DNA of 64,000 nucleotides from contig JBEEPK010000001.1 in NCBI GenBank assembly GCA_041191145.1, positions 10,626 through 74,625 on the forward strand. The letters run 5' to 3'. Positions 27,603-36,577 of the stretch are shown piece by piece; within the stretch, counting starts at the first letter, position 1, and each line of letters opens with the position of its first letter. The notes beneath the pieces are model-generated. The model saw only the letters and a list, made by a program, of their open reading frames with translations. It had not been told where the DNA came from and ran no database searches. The DNA comes from UBA961 sp041191145. GTDB taxonomy: Bacteria > Bacteroidota > Ignavibacteria > Kapaibacteriales > UBA961. Position numbers and translations under genes: made by a program.

Positions 27603-28943
27603 TCAAGATATAATACCGGTTGCCAATCTACCGATACTATGATATTCAAATCCTTCAGAGGCGATTGTTTCAGGATCGAATAAATTTCTACCATCAAAAA
27701 TCAATGGCTGCTTCAATGATGCCCGCAATACGGAAAAATCAGGCTTACGGAATTCATTCCACTCTGTTGCGATGATCAATACATCAGCATCTTTCAATGT
27801 ATCATATGCAGAATTTGCATAGTGAAGAGCATCGCCATAAATGGACTTGGTATTGGGCATTGCTTCCGGATCATAGGCAGATATATTCGCACCAACTTCC
27901 AATAATCTATCGATGATTGTATAAGCAGGAGCTTCACGAACATCATCCGTATTGGGTTTAAATGACAATCCCCATAATGCAATTTTTGCATTTTTTGCCG
28001 AATTCAATCTATTGATGATCTTCTCCACAAATCGATTGATTTGTCTCGCATTTGCTTCTTCGACGGCATGAATGATTCCAAGCGGAGTACCGACTGCATC
28101 AGTGGAATGTAATAGTGCTTTCACATCTTTGGGGAAACAACTTCCGCCATAACCAATTCCTGCAAAGAGGAATCGCTTACCTATGCGTGAGTCAGAACCA
28201 ATTCCTATGCGAATATTTTCGATGTCCGCACCAATTGTTTCACAATACTCAGAAAGTTCATTCATAAATGAAATACGCATTGCCAAAAAACAATTTGCTG
28301 CATATTTGGTGATTTCAGCACTCTTCTCATCCATCACATAAATTGGATTTCCACTGCGCAAGAATGGCTCATATAAATCACGCATCTCATCTTCAGCGCG
28401 ATCATTGGAAGTACCAACAACGACACGATCTGGTTTCATGAAATCTTCAACAGCAAATCCTTCTCTCAAAAATTCAGGATTACTCACAACTTCGATATCA
28501 TAACCAGGAGCATAATTTCTACAAATCATGCGAACTTTGTCTGCTGTCCCAACGGGTACCGTACTTTTATTGACCAATATTCGAAAATCAGTGATATTTT
28601 CTTTCTTAATGATTTCAGCAATATTTTTCGCAGCATCCATCACATAATTCAAATCAGCAGAACCATCTTCTCCCGGAGGAGTGGGCAAGCACAAAAACAA
28701 AATTGCGCATTGTTTTACCGCATGCTCCAAATTCGTTGAGAATTTCAAGCGACCATTGCTAATATTCCTTTCGAGCAAATGTTCAAGACCAGGTTCATAA
28801 ATTGGCATCTTGCCTTGTTGCAATGTTTCAACTTTATGTTGATCCACATCAATGCAGAGAACACTATTCCCACTTTCAGCAAAACAAGTTCCGGTAACTA
28901 GTCCTACATATCCTGTGCCGATGATTCCGATCGTTTGTGACAT
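27603..28943 (-). CDS. ugd: UDP-glucose 6-dehydrogenase
   Basis: A 446-residue enzyme that oxidises UDP-glucose to UDP-glucuronate with NAD. The N-terminal Rossmann motif GTGYVGLVTGTCFAESG, the LFLCLPTPPGEDGSADL segment and the catalytic cysteine in GIGYGGSCFPKDVKAL are all present; the C-terminal domain SFKPNTDDVREAPA follows. Length and order are typical. UDP-mannose or other UDP-sugar dehydrogenases share the fold, but the motif set fits UDP-glucose best. One base separates its start from the stop of the small membrane-protein gene. It provides an acidic sugar precursor for the glycosyltransferase encoded next. Confidence 0.92.
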   Translation of the reverse strand: MSQTIGIIGTGYVGLVTGTCFAESGNSVLCIDVDQHKVETLQQGKMPIYEPGLEHLLERNISNGRLKFSTNLEHAVKQCAILFLCLPTPPGEDGSADLNYVMDAAKNIAEIIKKENITDFRILVNKSTVPVGTADKVRMICRNYAPGYDIEVVSNPEFLREGFAVEDFMKPDRVVVGTSNDRAEDEMRDLYEPFLRSGNPIYVMDEKSAEITKYAANCFLAMRISFMNELSEYCETIGADIENIRIGIGSDSRIGKRFLFAGIGYGGSCFPKDVKALLHSTDAVGTPLGIIHAVEEANARQINRFVEKIINRLNSAKNAKIALWGLSFKPNTDDVREAPAYTIIDRLLEVGANISAYDPEAMPNTKSIYGDALHYANSAYDTLKDADVLIIATEWNEFRKPDFSVLRASLKQPLIFDGRNLFDPETIASEGFEYHSIGRLATGIIS

Positions 28944-28944
28944 A

Positions 28945-29127
28945 TCAAGGTTGATTGAGAAGTTTCAAAATGACGAGCGCAAGTATGATGAGCGCGAAAA
29001 GAGACAGTGCAAATTTAATGAAACTGCGTGCCACTTTCAGCACAATTAAGAGCAGAATTATCCCAAGGATGATTATGAGATAAATAGGCAAACTTTCCAC
29101 AAATAGGATGATTTTGTCAAATTCCAT
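28945..29127 (-). CDS. Small hydrophobic membrane protein (60 residues)
   Basis: A 60-residue protein with two hydrophobic helices (about 14-32 and 36-57) joined by a short basic turn (KVARSFIK). I do not recognise a family. It is tucked into the operon with 1 base before ugd and 11 bases after the TonB-like gene, and has no competing frame, which supports it being real. A small partner subunit of the envelope machinery is possible but unproven. Confidence 0.65.
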   Translation of the reverse strand: MEFDKIILFVESLPIYLIIILGIILLLIVLKVARSFIKFALSLFALIILALVILKLLNQP

Positions 29128-29138
29128 CTTATTCAGGC

Positions 29139-29897
29139 CTAATTTGGCTTAAATGTAAAGGTAATGGTACCGGTCATTTGTATATCTGAATCCAATCGAT
29201 TGAATTTCCATTTTTTTAATGTCTTGAGTGAAACCGATTCCAAACTTGGATCACCCTTCGTCATAGGACGCATATCGCCTACCGTACCATCCGATAAAAC
29301 AGTAAAACGAATCTTGATTGAGACCAATCTATCGAGATTTCCGGGACTTGGTGGCAATATCTTGTTTAAGACGGTGCGATTTCCCCCTCCACCCCATTCA
29401 ATATCACCCAAACCCATTCCTTTTCCGGGCCCAGTCCCCTTTTCTCCCAATCCTGTACCATTTCCACTCCCTGCACCAACAGCTCTGCCCTGTCCTTTAG
29501 AAGAATCCGTGTCAGATTTGTTCGTGGCTGATACATTACTTTTGGCAATTGGATTCGATGTTGACAAAGGATCTTTTGCCGATGATGATGATTTGACTTT
29601 TCCAGCATCTTCAAGCGGGTTTTGAGGCTTTGTTCCTGAAGACTTGGCACCTTCTTTTGCAAGATTACCCTTGCTCCTGCCCGTTCCATCTCCATCACCG
29701 AAATTCAACAATATGACTGGACTATAATTGACTTCTTTTTTATATGGCTCAATGACAATACTGGTCTGAGAGAACCAAAAGAGTAGAACAAACATGAGCA
29801 ACAATGCAATGAAAAATCCCCGTGCTGCATAACGATCCCAGAGCACTCTAATGCTATATGTGAACTGGGTTTCATTATATCGCTCTCTCAATGACAT
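29139..29897 (-). CDS. TonB-like energy transducer
   Basis: A 252-residue protein: one membrane helix near the N-terminus (GFFIALLLMFVLLFWF), a long Gly/Ser/Asp-rich flexible region (about 65-175) and a C-terminal TonB-like domain (VSIKIRFTVLSDGTV ... SLKTLKKWKFN ... GTITFTF). The layout is that of TonB/TolA-type proteins that connect an inner-membrane motor with outer-membrane partners. The spacer is glycine-rich where TonB usually has proline/lysine. No exbB/exbD genes are adjacent. The ATG at 29897 is preferred to the GTG one codon upstream. Confidence 0.78.
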   Translation of the reverse strand: MSLRERYNETQFTYSIRVLWDRYAARGFFIALLLMFVLLFWFSQTSIVIEPYKKEVNYSPVILLNFGDGDGTGRSKGNLAKEGAKSSGTKPQNPLEDAGKVKSSSSAKDPLSTSNPIAKSNVSATNKSDTDSSKGQGRAVGAGSGNGTGLGEKGTGPGKGMGLGDIEWGGGGNRTVLNKILPPSPGNLDRLVSIKIRFTVLSDGTVGDMRPMTKGDPSLESVSLKTLKKWKFNRLDSDIQMTGTITFTFKPN

Positions 29898-29904
29898 CAC
29901 TTAC

Positions 29905-30963
29905 TCACTTTACTCTATCTACCCATGAATTGGAATATCCGGCTTTCTTTGCAGCACCTTGTGCTTGTTTTCTATCTTCGAAAGAACCGAAACGAACACG
30001 ATACCATGTTTTGCCATTTAATGATTTCTTACTAATTGAGGCAGAAGAAATCCCTTTCGATTGTAAATTCTTCAGTGCTTTATCAGCTTCTTGTTTGGAG
30101 ATGCTAGAGAGTACTTGCACAGAATATTCTTCACCTGAAGTATTCTTTATTTCCTTCTTGATTTCCTGATTCTTTTTGACTGGTTCTTTATCAATAAAGG
30201 TTTCACTCAGAACTTGATCTTGTTGACTTTGTTTTTGAGATGTGTTATTTTCTGGCTTCTTTTTCTCTTGATCTTTTTTCACGGGCTTTTGAGCAATTGC
30301 CTTCTCTTGTTTTTTCTTTATTTCTGGTAAAGGTTTTTGTACTCTTGCCTTTTGCTGAATAATTTCATCTTTTTGTATGGATTCTGCCTGTTTAGCATTT
30401 TCCACTTCACGATATTCCGGAAAAGTCTTTGCAGGAATAGGATCAGGTGGAACAACTTTCTTCTCAGGAGCTTTTGATTCTTCATTGATAATTTCATCGC
30501 TCCTTCCATTATTACCGATATTCTGTCCTTGAGACATTTGCATTCTTGCTAAATAATCTTGAACTCTAGCAATTGAATCCTGCTCTATAGTAGTTGCTTG
30601 AGCCTGCTTCCGTGATTCTTCTTCCAATTCGGCAACTGTAACTGTGTCAACACTCGCAATCTGTTCGGGATTGTTTTCATTTCCTTCTTTGGATGGAATC
30701 ATCATCCAAATAATTGCTAATGCAGAAACAGTGGCAATTGCAATCAATGCCACTTTTTTTATACTAGTCTGTTCTTCTTCAGGCGGAACATCAGGTTGTA
30801 CATAAGAAATAAATCCTGAGCCGGACTCATTGGATTCACCTTTTTCGGGTGTTGATGTTGATTCACTTTCTGAAGACAATTTTGATTTGTCATGCAAAAA
30901 GGTTTGGTCATCTGATTCACCAAAACCGCCAAATTCATCATGTGGATTTTGTTGATTACTCAT
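29905..30963 (-). CDS. SPOR-domain inner-membrane protein
   Basis: A 352-residue bitopic protein: acidic, serine-rich cytoplasmic N-terminus (1-69), one membrane helix (about 70-89), a long charged K/E/Q-rich periplasmic linker (about 110-275) and a C-terminal SPOR domain (about 277-352; EYSVQVLSS, WYRVRFGSFEDRKQA). SPOR domains bind denuded glycan strands of septal peptidoglycan, so the protein should sit at division sites or growing septa. It lies between the barrel gene and the TonB-like gene (7 bases). The order TPR, barrel, SPOR, TonB suggests a trans-envelope assembly (inference). Confidence 0.85.
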   Translation of the reverse strand: MSNQQNPHDEFGGFGESDDQTFLHDKSKLSSESESTSTPEKGESNESGSGFISYVQPDVPPEEEQTSIKKVALIAIATVSALAIIWMMIPSKEGNENNPEQIASVDTVTVAELEEESRKQAQATTIEQDSIARVQDYLARMQMSQGQNIGNNGRSDEIINEESKAPEKKVVPPDPIPAKTFPEYREVENAKQAESIQKDEIIQQKARVQKPLPEIKKKQEKAIAQKPVKKDQEKKKPENNTSQKQSQQDQVLSETFIDKEPVKKNQEIKKEIKNTSGEEYSVQVLSSISKQEADKALKNLQSKGISSASISKKSLNGKTWYRVRFGSFEDRKQAQGAAKKAGYSNSWVDRVK

Positions 30964-30977
30964 AGTCTCTCTTCCTC

Positions 30978-32585
30978 TTAGAAAAGATATCTCGCACCAA
31001 GTGCGACGAATGTTCCCCTCTCTCTAAACCTATTCCATACATATACGGAAGAATTGAGGAGATTGTCAATCCGAATAAATGCTTCGAGATCTTTTTGAAT
31101 TGTATAATTGAGTTTGAAATTTGCCATGATATATGATGGTAATTCGATGGAATCATCTTTGGTAACAGTTCTTGAATCTACATATTCAAGTGAAATGATG
31201 GAAGTGAATGATGCAAACCAATCACGCTCATAACGCATGCCTATTGTGAGTGGAGCCAACATCGGAATAGCTGTCGATGAATCAGACAGAGAACTAAACA
31301 GCATAGATGCATATCCTCCGATTCTGGTATGTTGGAAAGGCTTCCATTGACCTTCCAATTGCAAATCCAAAATCGTACCTGACAGATACTCAATTGTAAA
31401 TCCTTGGAATTTTCCTGATTCAGTGGAATTTGGTAACATCACTGGCAAATTCGATGAAGTCTGATATTTGGCTTTAAATGATGCCGTCATATCCAGGTCC
31501 GGATGCCAAAGAATGATTGGAGTGATTGCTATATCATCTCTTCTGAATGAAATCAACGGCATGTGAATCAAATATGGATTTCTCAAAAGCATCTCACCAA
31601 GTGAATTAGTATTCAAACCACTACTCAATTGAAGGGATGAGGTTAACTCAGATGATATTCTATACTCTGCATTACCATTGATTGAAATGGCTCCGTATTG
31701 TGTTCCTTCAGAATTTGTGGCAGTTTGCAATCCTGCACCAAATGTCAAAGTTAAATCATCCTCTGTCCATGTTCCTGATGCACCTGCCTGTATGAAATTA
31801 TACGATGAAGTATCTCCATATGAATGCAAATCAATATTGAGATGAGCTGTCATGGACATTCCAAGCATGGGCGTAGTTACTTGTGCATATCCCTTTATTC
31901 TGGAATCAGACAAAGAAAGAGAATCTGTTCCAATCGTCAATGTTTGCCAGTGAGCACCCATAGAATAAGCATAAGAACTGATTGTTCCTTTCACATCAAC
32001 CTGAGCTCCAAGATTATCAATGCTTCTTTCAACAATATTTGTTTTATCTGCACCAAATAATTGGAAGCGAGTTGATGAATAATTCAATCCTGTTTCAGTT
32101 CGACTGCCACCAAAGAACACATATTTCTTTGGAGCATCATAAGCAGCTTGAAGTGATATTCCACTCTTTGAAAAATCGGCATTGTCTATATGACCTTGAC
32201 TTCCTTCATAATTACCGAATACATCAATGGAATATCCGCCGGATGCAAAAGAATATCCTGCATTGATTTTCGGAGTCATGAATATTCCGAATTCTCCCAT
32301 TGCATATCCATTGACAGAATATGGATTCATTGGACTTGCAGGCAATGGTATTGTTGGTAATAGTGGTATGGGTATTTTTATATCAGTATTAATTGAATCA
32401 AGTTCTGCTTTTGTGAATACTCCAGGCTTAGCCGGCTTCATTTTTAATCCACCTTTGATATCGGCATTGGTCTTGCCGGTAATCACGAATTCTTGCAAAT
32501 CCAATGGCTGATCTGCTGCGTTCTTGCTATCCTGAGCATAAGCAGAGCACACCAACAATAGTAATATGAAACTTCTGATTATCAT
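30978..32585 (-). CDS. TonB-receptor-like outer-membrane barrel lacking a plug domain
   Basis: A 535-residue predicted outer-membrane protein. A signal peptide (ends near SAYAQ) and a short EFVITG segment, like the start of a TonB-dependent receptor, are followed directly by barrel strands. The final strands (DLEAFIRIDNLLNSSVYVWNRFRERGT...LGARYLF) match the end of such receptors, with the terminal phenylalanine. The globular plug of about 130 residues is missing. It overlaps the TPR gene by four bases (ATGA) and ends 14 bases before the SPOR gene. A role as an assembly scaffold rather than a nutrient importer is inferred. Confidence 0.72.
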   Translation of the reverse strand: MIIRSFILLLLVCSAYAQDSKNAADQPLDLQEFVITGKTNADIKGGLKMKPAKPGVFTKAELDSINTDIKIPIPLLPTIPLPASPMNPYSVNGYAMGEFGIFMTPKINAGYSFASGGYSIDVFGNYEGSQGHIDNADFSKSGISLQAAYDAPKKYVFFGGSRTETGLNYSSTRFQLFGADKTNIVERSIDNLGAQVDVKGTISSYAYSMGAHWQTLTIGTDSLSLSDSRIKGYAQVTTPMLGMSMTAHLNIDLHSYGDTSSYNFIQAGASGTWTEDDLTLTFGAGLQTATNSEGTQYGAISINGNAEYRISSELTSSLQLSSGLNTNSLGEMLLRNPYLIHMPLISFRRDDIAITPIILWHPDLDMTASFKAKYQTSSNLPVMLPNSTESGKFQGFTIEYLSGTILDLQLEGQWKPFQHTRIGGYASMLFSSLSDSSTAIPMLAPLTIGMRYERDWFASFTSIISLEYVDSRTVTKDDSIELPSYIMANFKLNYTIQKDLEAFIRIDNLLNSSVYVWNRFRERGTFVALGARYLF

Positions 32586-35500
32586 GGCTTCGCCTTCTGT
32601 ATTCTCTTCAATCTTGCTGATGCAGTTTTACCATAATCATCATCGGGTCTTAATGTCACGAGTGTTTGAAACACCTCCTTTGCAGCATCGTAATTTTTGA
32701 GTGTTTCATAACAATCACCGAGACCCAAAAGTGATAAAGAGAACCAATCTTCAATGGAACTAAATTGCTCTTTTACTCCTAAAAATGCAGTGATGGCATT
32801 TGCATATTCCTTTTGCTTCATCCACAATTCACCGATTCGATATTGCGCTTCTGCTGCTATTGTTGGATTCTCCATTCTTTTGGCAATATGCCTGAAATGA
32901 ACTATTGCACTATCGAACATGGTACGTGATCGATAATACATTGCAATTCTATATCTGGATTGATCTCCAAATTCGGACTTATCATATGTTTCTGCCGTCA
33001 AAGAATACAATCGTAAAGCTTGTAGTGAATCTCCTAGTGTCGATGCAATTTGCGCTCGCTCAAATCCTGCTTGAGCTGATGAAGCATTTTCGGGAAATTC
33101 AGTCATCACCATCATAAATGCTGTATCGGCTTCTCGATATCTTTTATCATTTACTTTCATGAGTCCGATTTCAAGCAATGCGAGCGGAGCAAATTCTGTT
33201 TTTCCATATTTCTTGAACACATCTTTCCAAGATTGTTCGGCCTTGCCAGATTCACCCAAACTTGAAAAACTCTTACCTAAATAGAAAAGTGCTTCAGCAT
33301 TCCTTTCTATGTCATTATTGGACTTCAAAAAGGCTTCATATTCTGAGATTGCACCGGCATAATTCTTACCATTGTAAAAACTTAGTCCCCTATTCATCAA
33401 TAAATCTTTGGCGATTTCAGATTGTGGATTTTTTGAAATGAAATCATCCACAATCACATTGGCTTCATCCACCCTTCCCAAAAATTCCAAACTATATTGA
33501 ATGCTCTTTACTGCTTCACCAGCCAATGGTGAAGATGGATATTGATTTTTTACAACTGTATAGGATGCAATTGCATCATCATAGCGCTCAAGGTTATAAT
33601 ATGCATCTGCAATGGTATAATGAGTTCTTGCGGCAAGTTGCGTAGATGGATATGCAACCAACAATGCTTTCAATTCTTGAATTGCATCATCATATTTTCT
33701 TTGTTGGAATAATGTCCAACCTACTGAATATAAAGCCGATGCAGATAATGGAGATTGTGGATAAGAACGCGCAAATGTTCTGAATGCTTTTACTGCACCG
33801 TCGAAATCATCAATTCTATACAATGCCTGACCATATTGATATGCCGAATATTGTCCTTCCTCAGAACGAGGTCCGGCATTCATCGCAGACTTATATGCTG
33901 AGGCAGCATCTTTGAATTGTCTTAATGCATAATATCCATCACCCTTTCGCGCCAAGGCATCAGTCGCAAATCGCGTTTGAGGGAATTCTTTGACCAATTT
34001 TGAAAATGATTGTGAACTTTTTGCAAACTCTCTTCTACGGAATTGCGCCCAAGCAATCCCATACATACTCTCTTCTTTCCGATTGCTATTAGGATAATCC
34101 GAAATCAATTGAGTGTAAAATTCCTCGGCATTTGTCAAGAGGTCAGTTTTATAATACGATTCTGCAAGCCAAAATAATGCTTGGTCTCTTCTACCATCAA
34201 CTTTATGCTCACCAAGGAAAGTAGAGATTTCAATAATTGCATCTCTGTATTGTTCATTTTGATGTAATGAAATTCCTTGCTTCAATCTTGCTTCCGCAAG
34301 AATACTCTCTCTATTTTCTAGTTCTCTTTTGGACATTGAAAGCACCATTCTCTCGGCTGATGCATATTCTCTGGCTGATTTTCCAAATTGCTCTTGATCA
34401 TGATATACACTTCCAAGCAATAAATGGAGTTTTACAGACAATGACTTTTCTTGCGTTTCACGCAATGCTCTTTCAAATGTCTTTCGAGCCGTTTCCATTT
34501 CATTGTCTTCATAAACCAATTGGCCATATTCCAGCAATGCATGTCCCAATAATTGATACCCGGTCTCCATAGTCAAAGCGGCAAACTCTTTCTTCGCTCT
34601 ATCTCTTTCACCTTTTGCTTTTGCAATCAATCCATGATATAATTTTGCTCCTGCCTTGAGTATTGCATGTTCATCTTTTGAAGAATCAATAACATATTGA
34701 TACAATACTTCAGCTTCATCATATTTCCCAATATGAAAAGCGGCATATCCTGCAGACATTTTAGCATGCAGCATGATTGGCGATAGGGGATATGCATTCA
34801 TGAATGAAAGAAATGCATCATATGCTTGTCTGGTTTGTTTTGCCAAGACCAATGCCTGCGCTCGCATGAATGACAAATCTTCGATTGCATGATCAGAAAA
34901 AGATTGCACTTCAGGCTTGATGATCGTTGTGTCCTGCGATTGCAATTTATCCACCAATGCTTGGGCTTGATCCATATACGCAATTGCAGCATTCGGTTCT
35001 CTCATTCCAAGCTTGATATTGGAAGCACGAATGGAAGAACTTAATGCAGTATTTCTTTGCGGATATGTACGCAATAATTCTCCATATAATGCAATGGCTT
35101 CTTGCTCAGCACCGGATCGCTCACGCAATTGTGCTCGCATATACAATGCATCATCTGCCAAACCATGCATGGGATACAAAGATTGTATTTCTTTGAGTGT
35201 TGCAAATGCATCATCAGGATTTCCACCTCTTGCTTGTGAAGCACCTTTCCAATACAATGACATCGCGCAATAATGAGCATGCAATGAATCGGTTTTGGCC
35301 TTCTCTCGTGATATCTCCACGACTTTACCAAAATACTCTATCGCTTTTGGCATGTCCATTTGATAATAAGCTATGGAACCCCTTTCGATCAATGCAATGG
35401 GAAGGAATGGTGAATTCGGTCTTTGTTGAATGAATCTTTCCAGTGCTTTGTCAGCATATTGAAAATCACCGGATTGTCTCATCATAAGTGACTTTAAAAT

Positions 35501-35707
35501 GGAAGCCTCATCTGCATGTGCCCCATGTTCAGCGATAACTAGCGATTGACGGAATTGCTTTCCCGCTTCAGCCAGCATGCCGTCATCTATAAGTATTGAC
35601 ATACCTCGAAGATCCTTTATGCCATAGAGGACTCCCGGTTCTAACAATTGGCCATGCATGATATGAACTGATAACACGCATAAAGCCATGGATAACCAAT
35701 GCTTCAT
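32582..35707 (-). CDS. Large exported TPR protein
   Basis: A 1041-residue protein made almost entirely of tetratricopeptide-like helical repeats after a signal peptide (KHWLSMALCVLSVHIMHGQ). Repeats such as ALFWLAESYYKTDLLTNAEEFYTQLISDYPNS and ALYSVGWTLFQQRKYDDAIQELKALLVAYPST recur through the chain; they resemble the BamD/YbgF type of TPR found in envelope proteins. It probably acts as a periplasmic scaffold. The ATG at 35707 is supported by the signal peptide and by a -7 element whose predicted start lies about 26 bases before it; the frame otherwise opens at a TTG upstream of that promoter. It is the first gene of a seven-gene operon. Confidence 0.85.
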   Translation of the reverse strand: MKHWLSMALCVLSVHIMHGQLLEPGVLYGIKDLRGMSILIDDGMLAEAGKQFRQSLVIAEHGAHADEASILKSLMMRQSGDFQYADKALERFIQQRPNSPFLPIALIERGSIAYYQMDMPKAIEYFGKVVEISREKAKTDSLHAHYCAMSLYWKGASQARGGNPDDAFATLKEIQSLYPMHGLADDALYMRAQLRERSGAEQEAIALYGELLRTYPQRNTALSSSIRASNIKLGMREPNAAIAYMDQAQALVDKLQSQDTTIIKPEVQSFSDHAIEDLSFMRAQALVLAKQTRQAYDAFLSFMNAYPLSPIMLHAKMSAGYAAFHIGKYDEAEVLYQYVIDSSKDEHAILKAGAKLYHGLIAKAKGERDRAKKEFAALTMETGYQLLGHALLEYGQLVYEDNEMETARKTFERALRETQEKSLSVKLHLLLGSVYHDQEQFGKSAREYASAERMVLSMSKRELENRESILAEARLKQGISLHQNEQYRDAIIEISTFLGEHKVDGRRDQALFWLAESYYKTDLLTNAEEFYTQLISDYPNSNRKEESMYGIAWAQFRRREFAKSSQSFSKLVKEFPQTRFATDALARKGDGYYALRQFKDAASAYKSAMNAGPRSEEGQYSAYQYGQALYRIDDFDGAVKAFRTFARSYPQSPLSASALYSVGWTLFQQRKYDDAIQELKALLVAYPSTQLAARTHYTIADAYYNLERYDDAIASYTVVKNQYPSSPLAGEAVKSIQYSLEFLGRVDEANVIVDDFISKNPQSEIAKDLLMNRGLSFYNGKNYAGAISEYEAFLKSNNDIERNAEALFYLGKSFSSLGESGKAEQSWKDVFKKYGKTEFAPLALLEIGLMKVNDKRYREADTAFMMVMTEFPENASSAQAGFERAQIASTLGDSLQALRLYSLTAETYDKSEFGDQSRYRIAMYYRSRTMFDSAIVHFRHIAKRMENPTIAAEAQYRIGELWMKQKEYANAITAFLGVKEQFSSIEDWFSLSLLGLGDCYETLKNYDAAKEVFQTLVTLRPDDDYGKTASARLKRIQKAKP

Positions 35708-35739
35708 AATATTTAGGAGGATGGAAAGATGCTGCACTT

Positions 35740-35747
35740 CAAAAATA
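35740..35747 (-). promoter_or_regulatory. Candidate -7 element (TATTTTTG) for the TPR/barrel/SPOR/TonB operon
   Basis: An exact TAnnTTTG match on the minus strand, about 33 bases before the TPR ATG. No TTG stands at the usual 19-21 base spacing. The octamer is identical to those before uppS and dcd. Confidence 0.5.
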
Positions 35748-35830
35748 CGAATATCCTGCAATTAGAATATGTATGAAATGTATTTTTAGTAGTTATCTAT
35801 TGAAATGATTGTGTCTATTGACCTAATTGA

Positions 35831-36577
35831 CTAATCTAAACCCAAAAAAGCAATATTTCTACCAATATTCCCTTCTCTTCGAAAAGAATGGAATCGGTCA
35901 TCAGTTATTGTACAATTAGTAGATATCTCAATATGTTGCGCTAATACCCCACACTCTCTCAAAGTTGAAGCGATATATGATCGTAAATCAAAATAATTGG
36001 TCATATCAACTTGATCTACAAATCCTGGAAACAAATCCATGAACTCGGGTCCCACTTCATACCTTTCTCTCCCAGCACATGGGGTTAACCAAATCAATAC
36101 ATCTGATGAATCTGTACCAAACTTTTCCTTCATGATTTCTATTCCCTTCACACTAATATCTAGTTTTACTCCTCGCCAGCCGGCATGCAAAGCCATTATG
36201 GCCATATTTTTTGGATCATATATCATGATGCCACAACAGTCGGCTATTGCAATTCCTAATACTACATCGGGATTATTGGTATATAATCCATCTCCATCAG
36301 GAAGTATGCTCAGTACTGCTTCATGTATTTGATCTCCATGAACTTGATTCAAAGAGACAATCTTCTTTCCTATTCCACTTCCGATGGAATGTTCCATTGA
36401 TTCTACATGAACTTGGAATTGCTCATCGGTAAGCGATGCTCTTCGGAATGAAAATCCTGAAGGTGGATATTTATTGATTTCACCTTTCATCGACATCCCA
36501 CAGAGAATTGGATAGTCCTTAAATATATTCGGTTGCAAATACTCCAATCTATTCTTGCTCCTTGTTTTGCAATGCAT
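35831..36577 (-). CDS. pgeF: Peptidoglycan editing factor PgeF family (YfiH/laccase-domain)
   Basis: A 248-residue protein of the PgeF (YfiH, Cu-oxidase_4) family. Conserved metal-site segments are NQVHGD, IAIADCCGIMIYD and ALHAGWRGV. PgeF in E. coli removes mis-incorporated residues from peptidoglycan precursors (L-Ser in UDP-MurNAc-peptides); older annotations call it a multicopper polyphenol oxidase. The ATG at 36577 overlaps the queG end by 29 bases; the family homology starts around LEYLQPN, so a start close to here is needed. It is the last gene of the nine-gene run. Confidence 0.9.
   Translation of the reverse strand: MHCKTRSKNRLEYLQPNIFKDYPILCGMSMKGEINKYPPSGFSFRRASLTDEQFQVHVESMEHSIGSGIGKKIVSLNQVHGDQIHEAVLSILPDGDGLYTNNPDVVLGIAIADCCGIMIYDPKNMAIMALHAGWRGVKLDISVKGIEIMKEKFGTDSSDVLIWLTPCAGRERYEVGPEFMDLFPGFVDQVDMTNYFDLRSYIASTLRECGVLAQHIEISTNCTITDDRFHSFRREGNIGRNIAFLGLD

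Noticed and set aside
35714..35756. Plus-strand AGGAGG followed by an ATG and a 14-codon open frame
   Set aside because: It lies in the leader and promoter area of the minus-strand TPR gene, has no continuation and no plus-strand promoter; probably chance.
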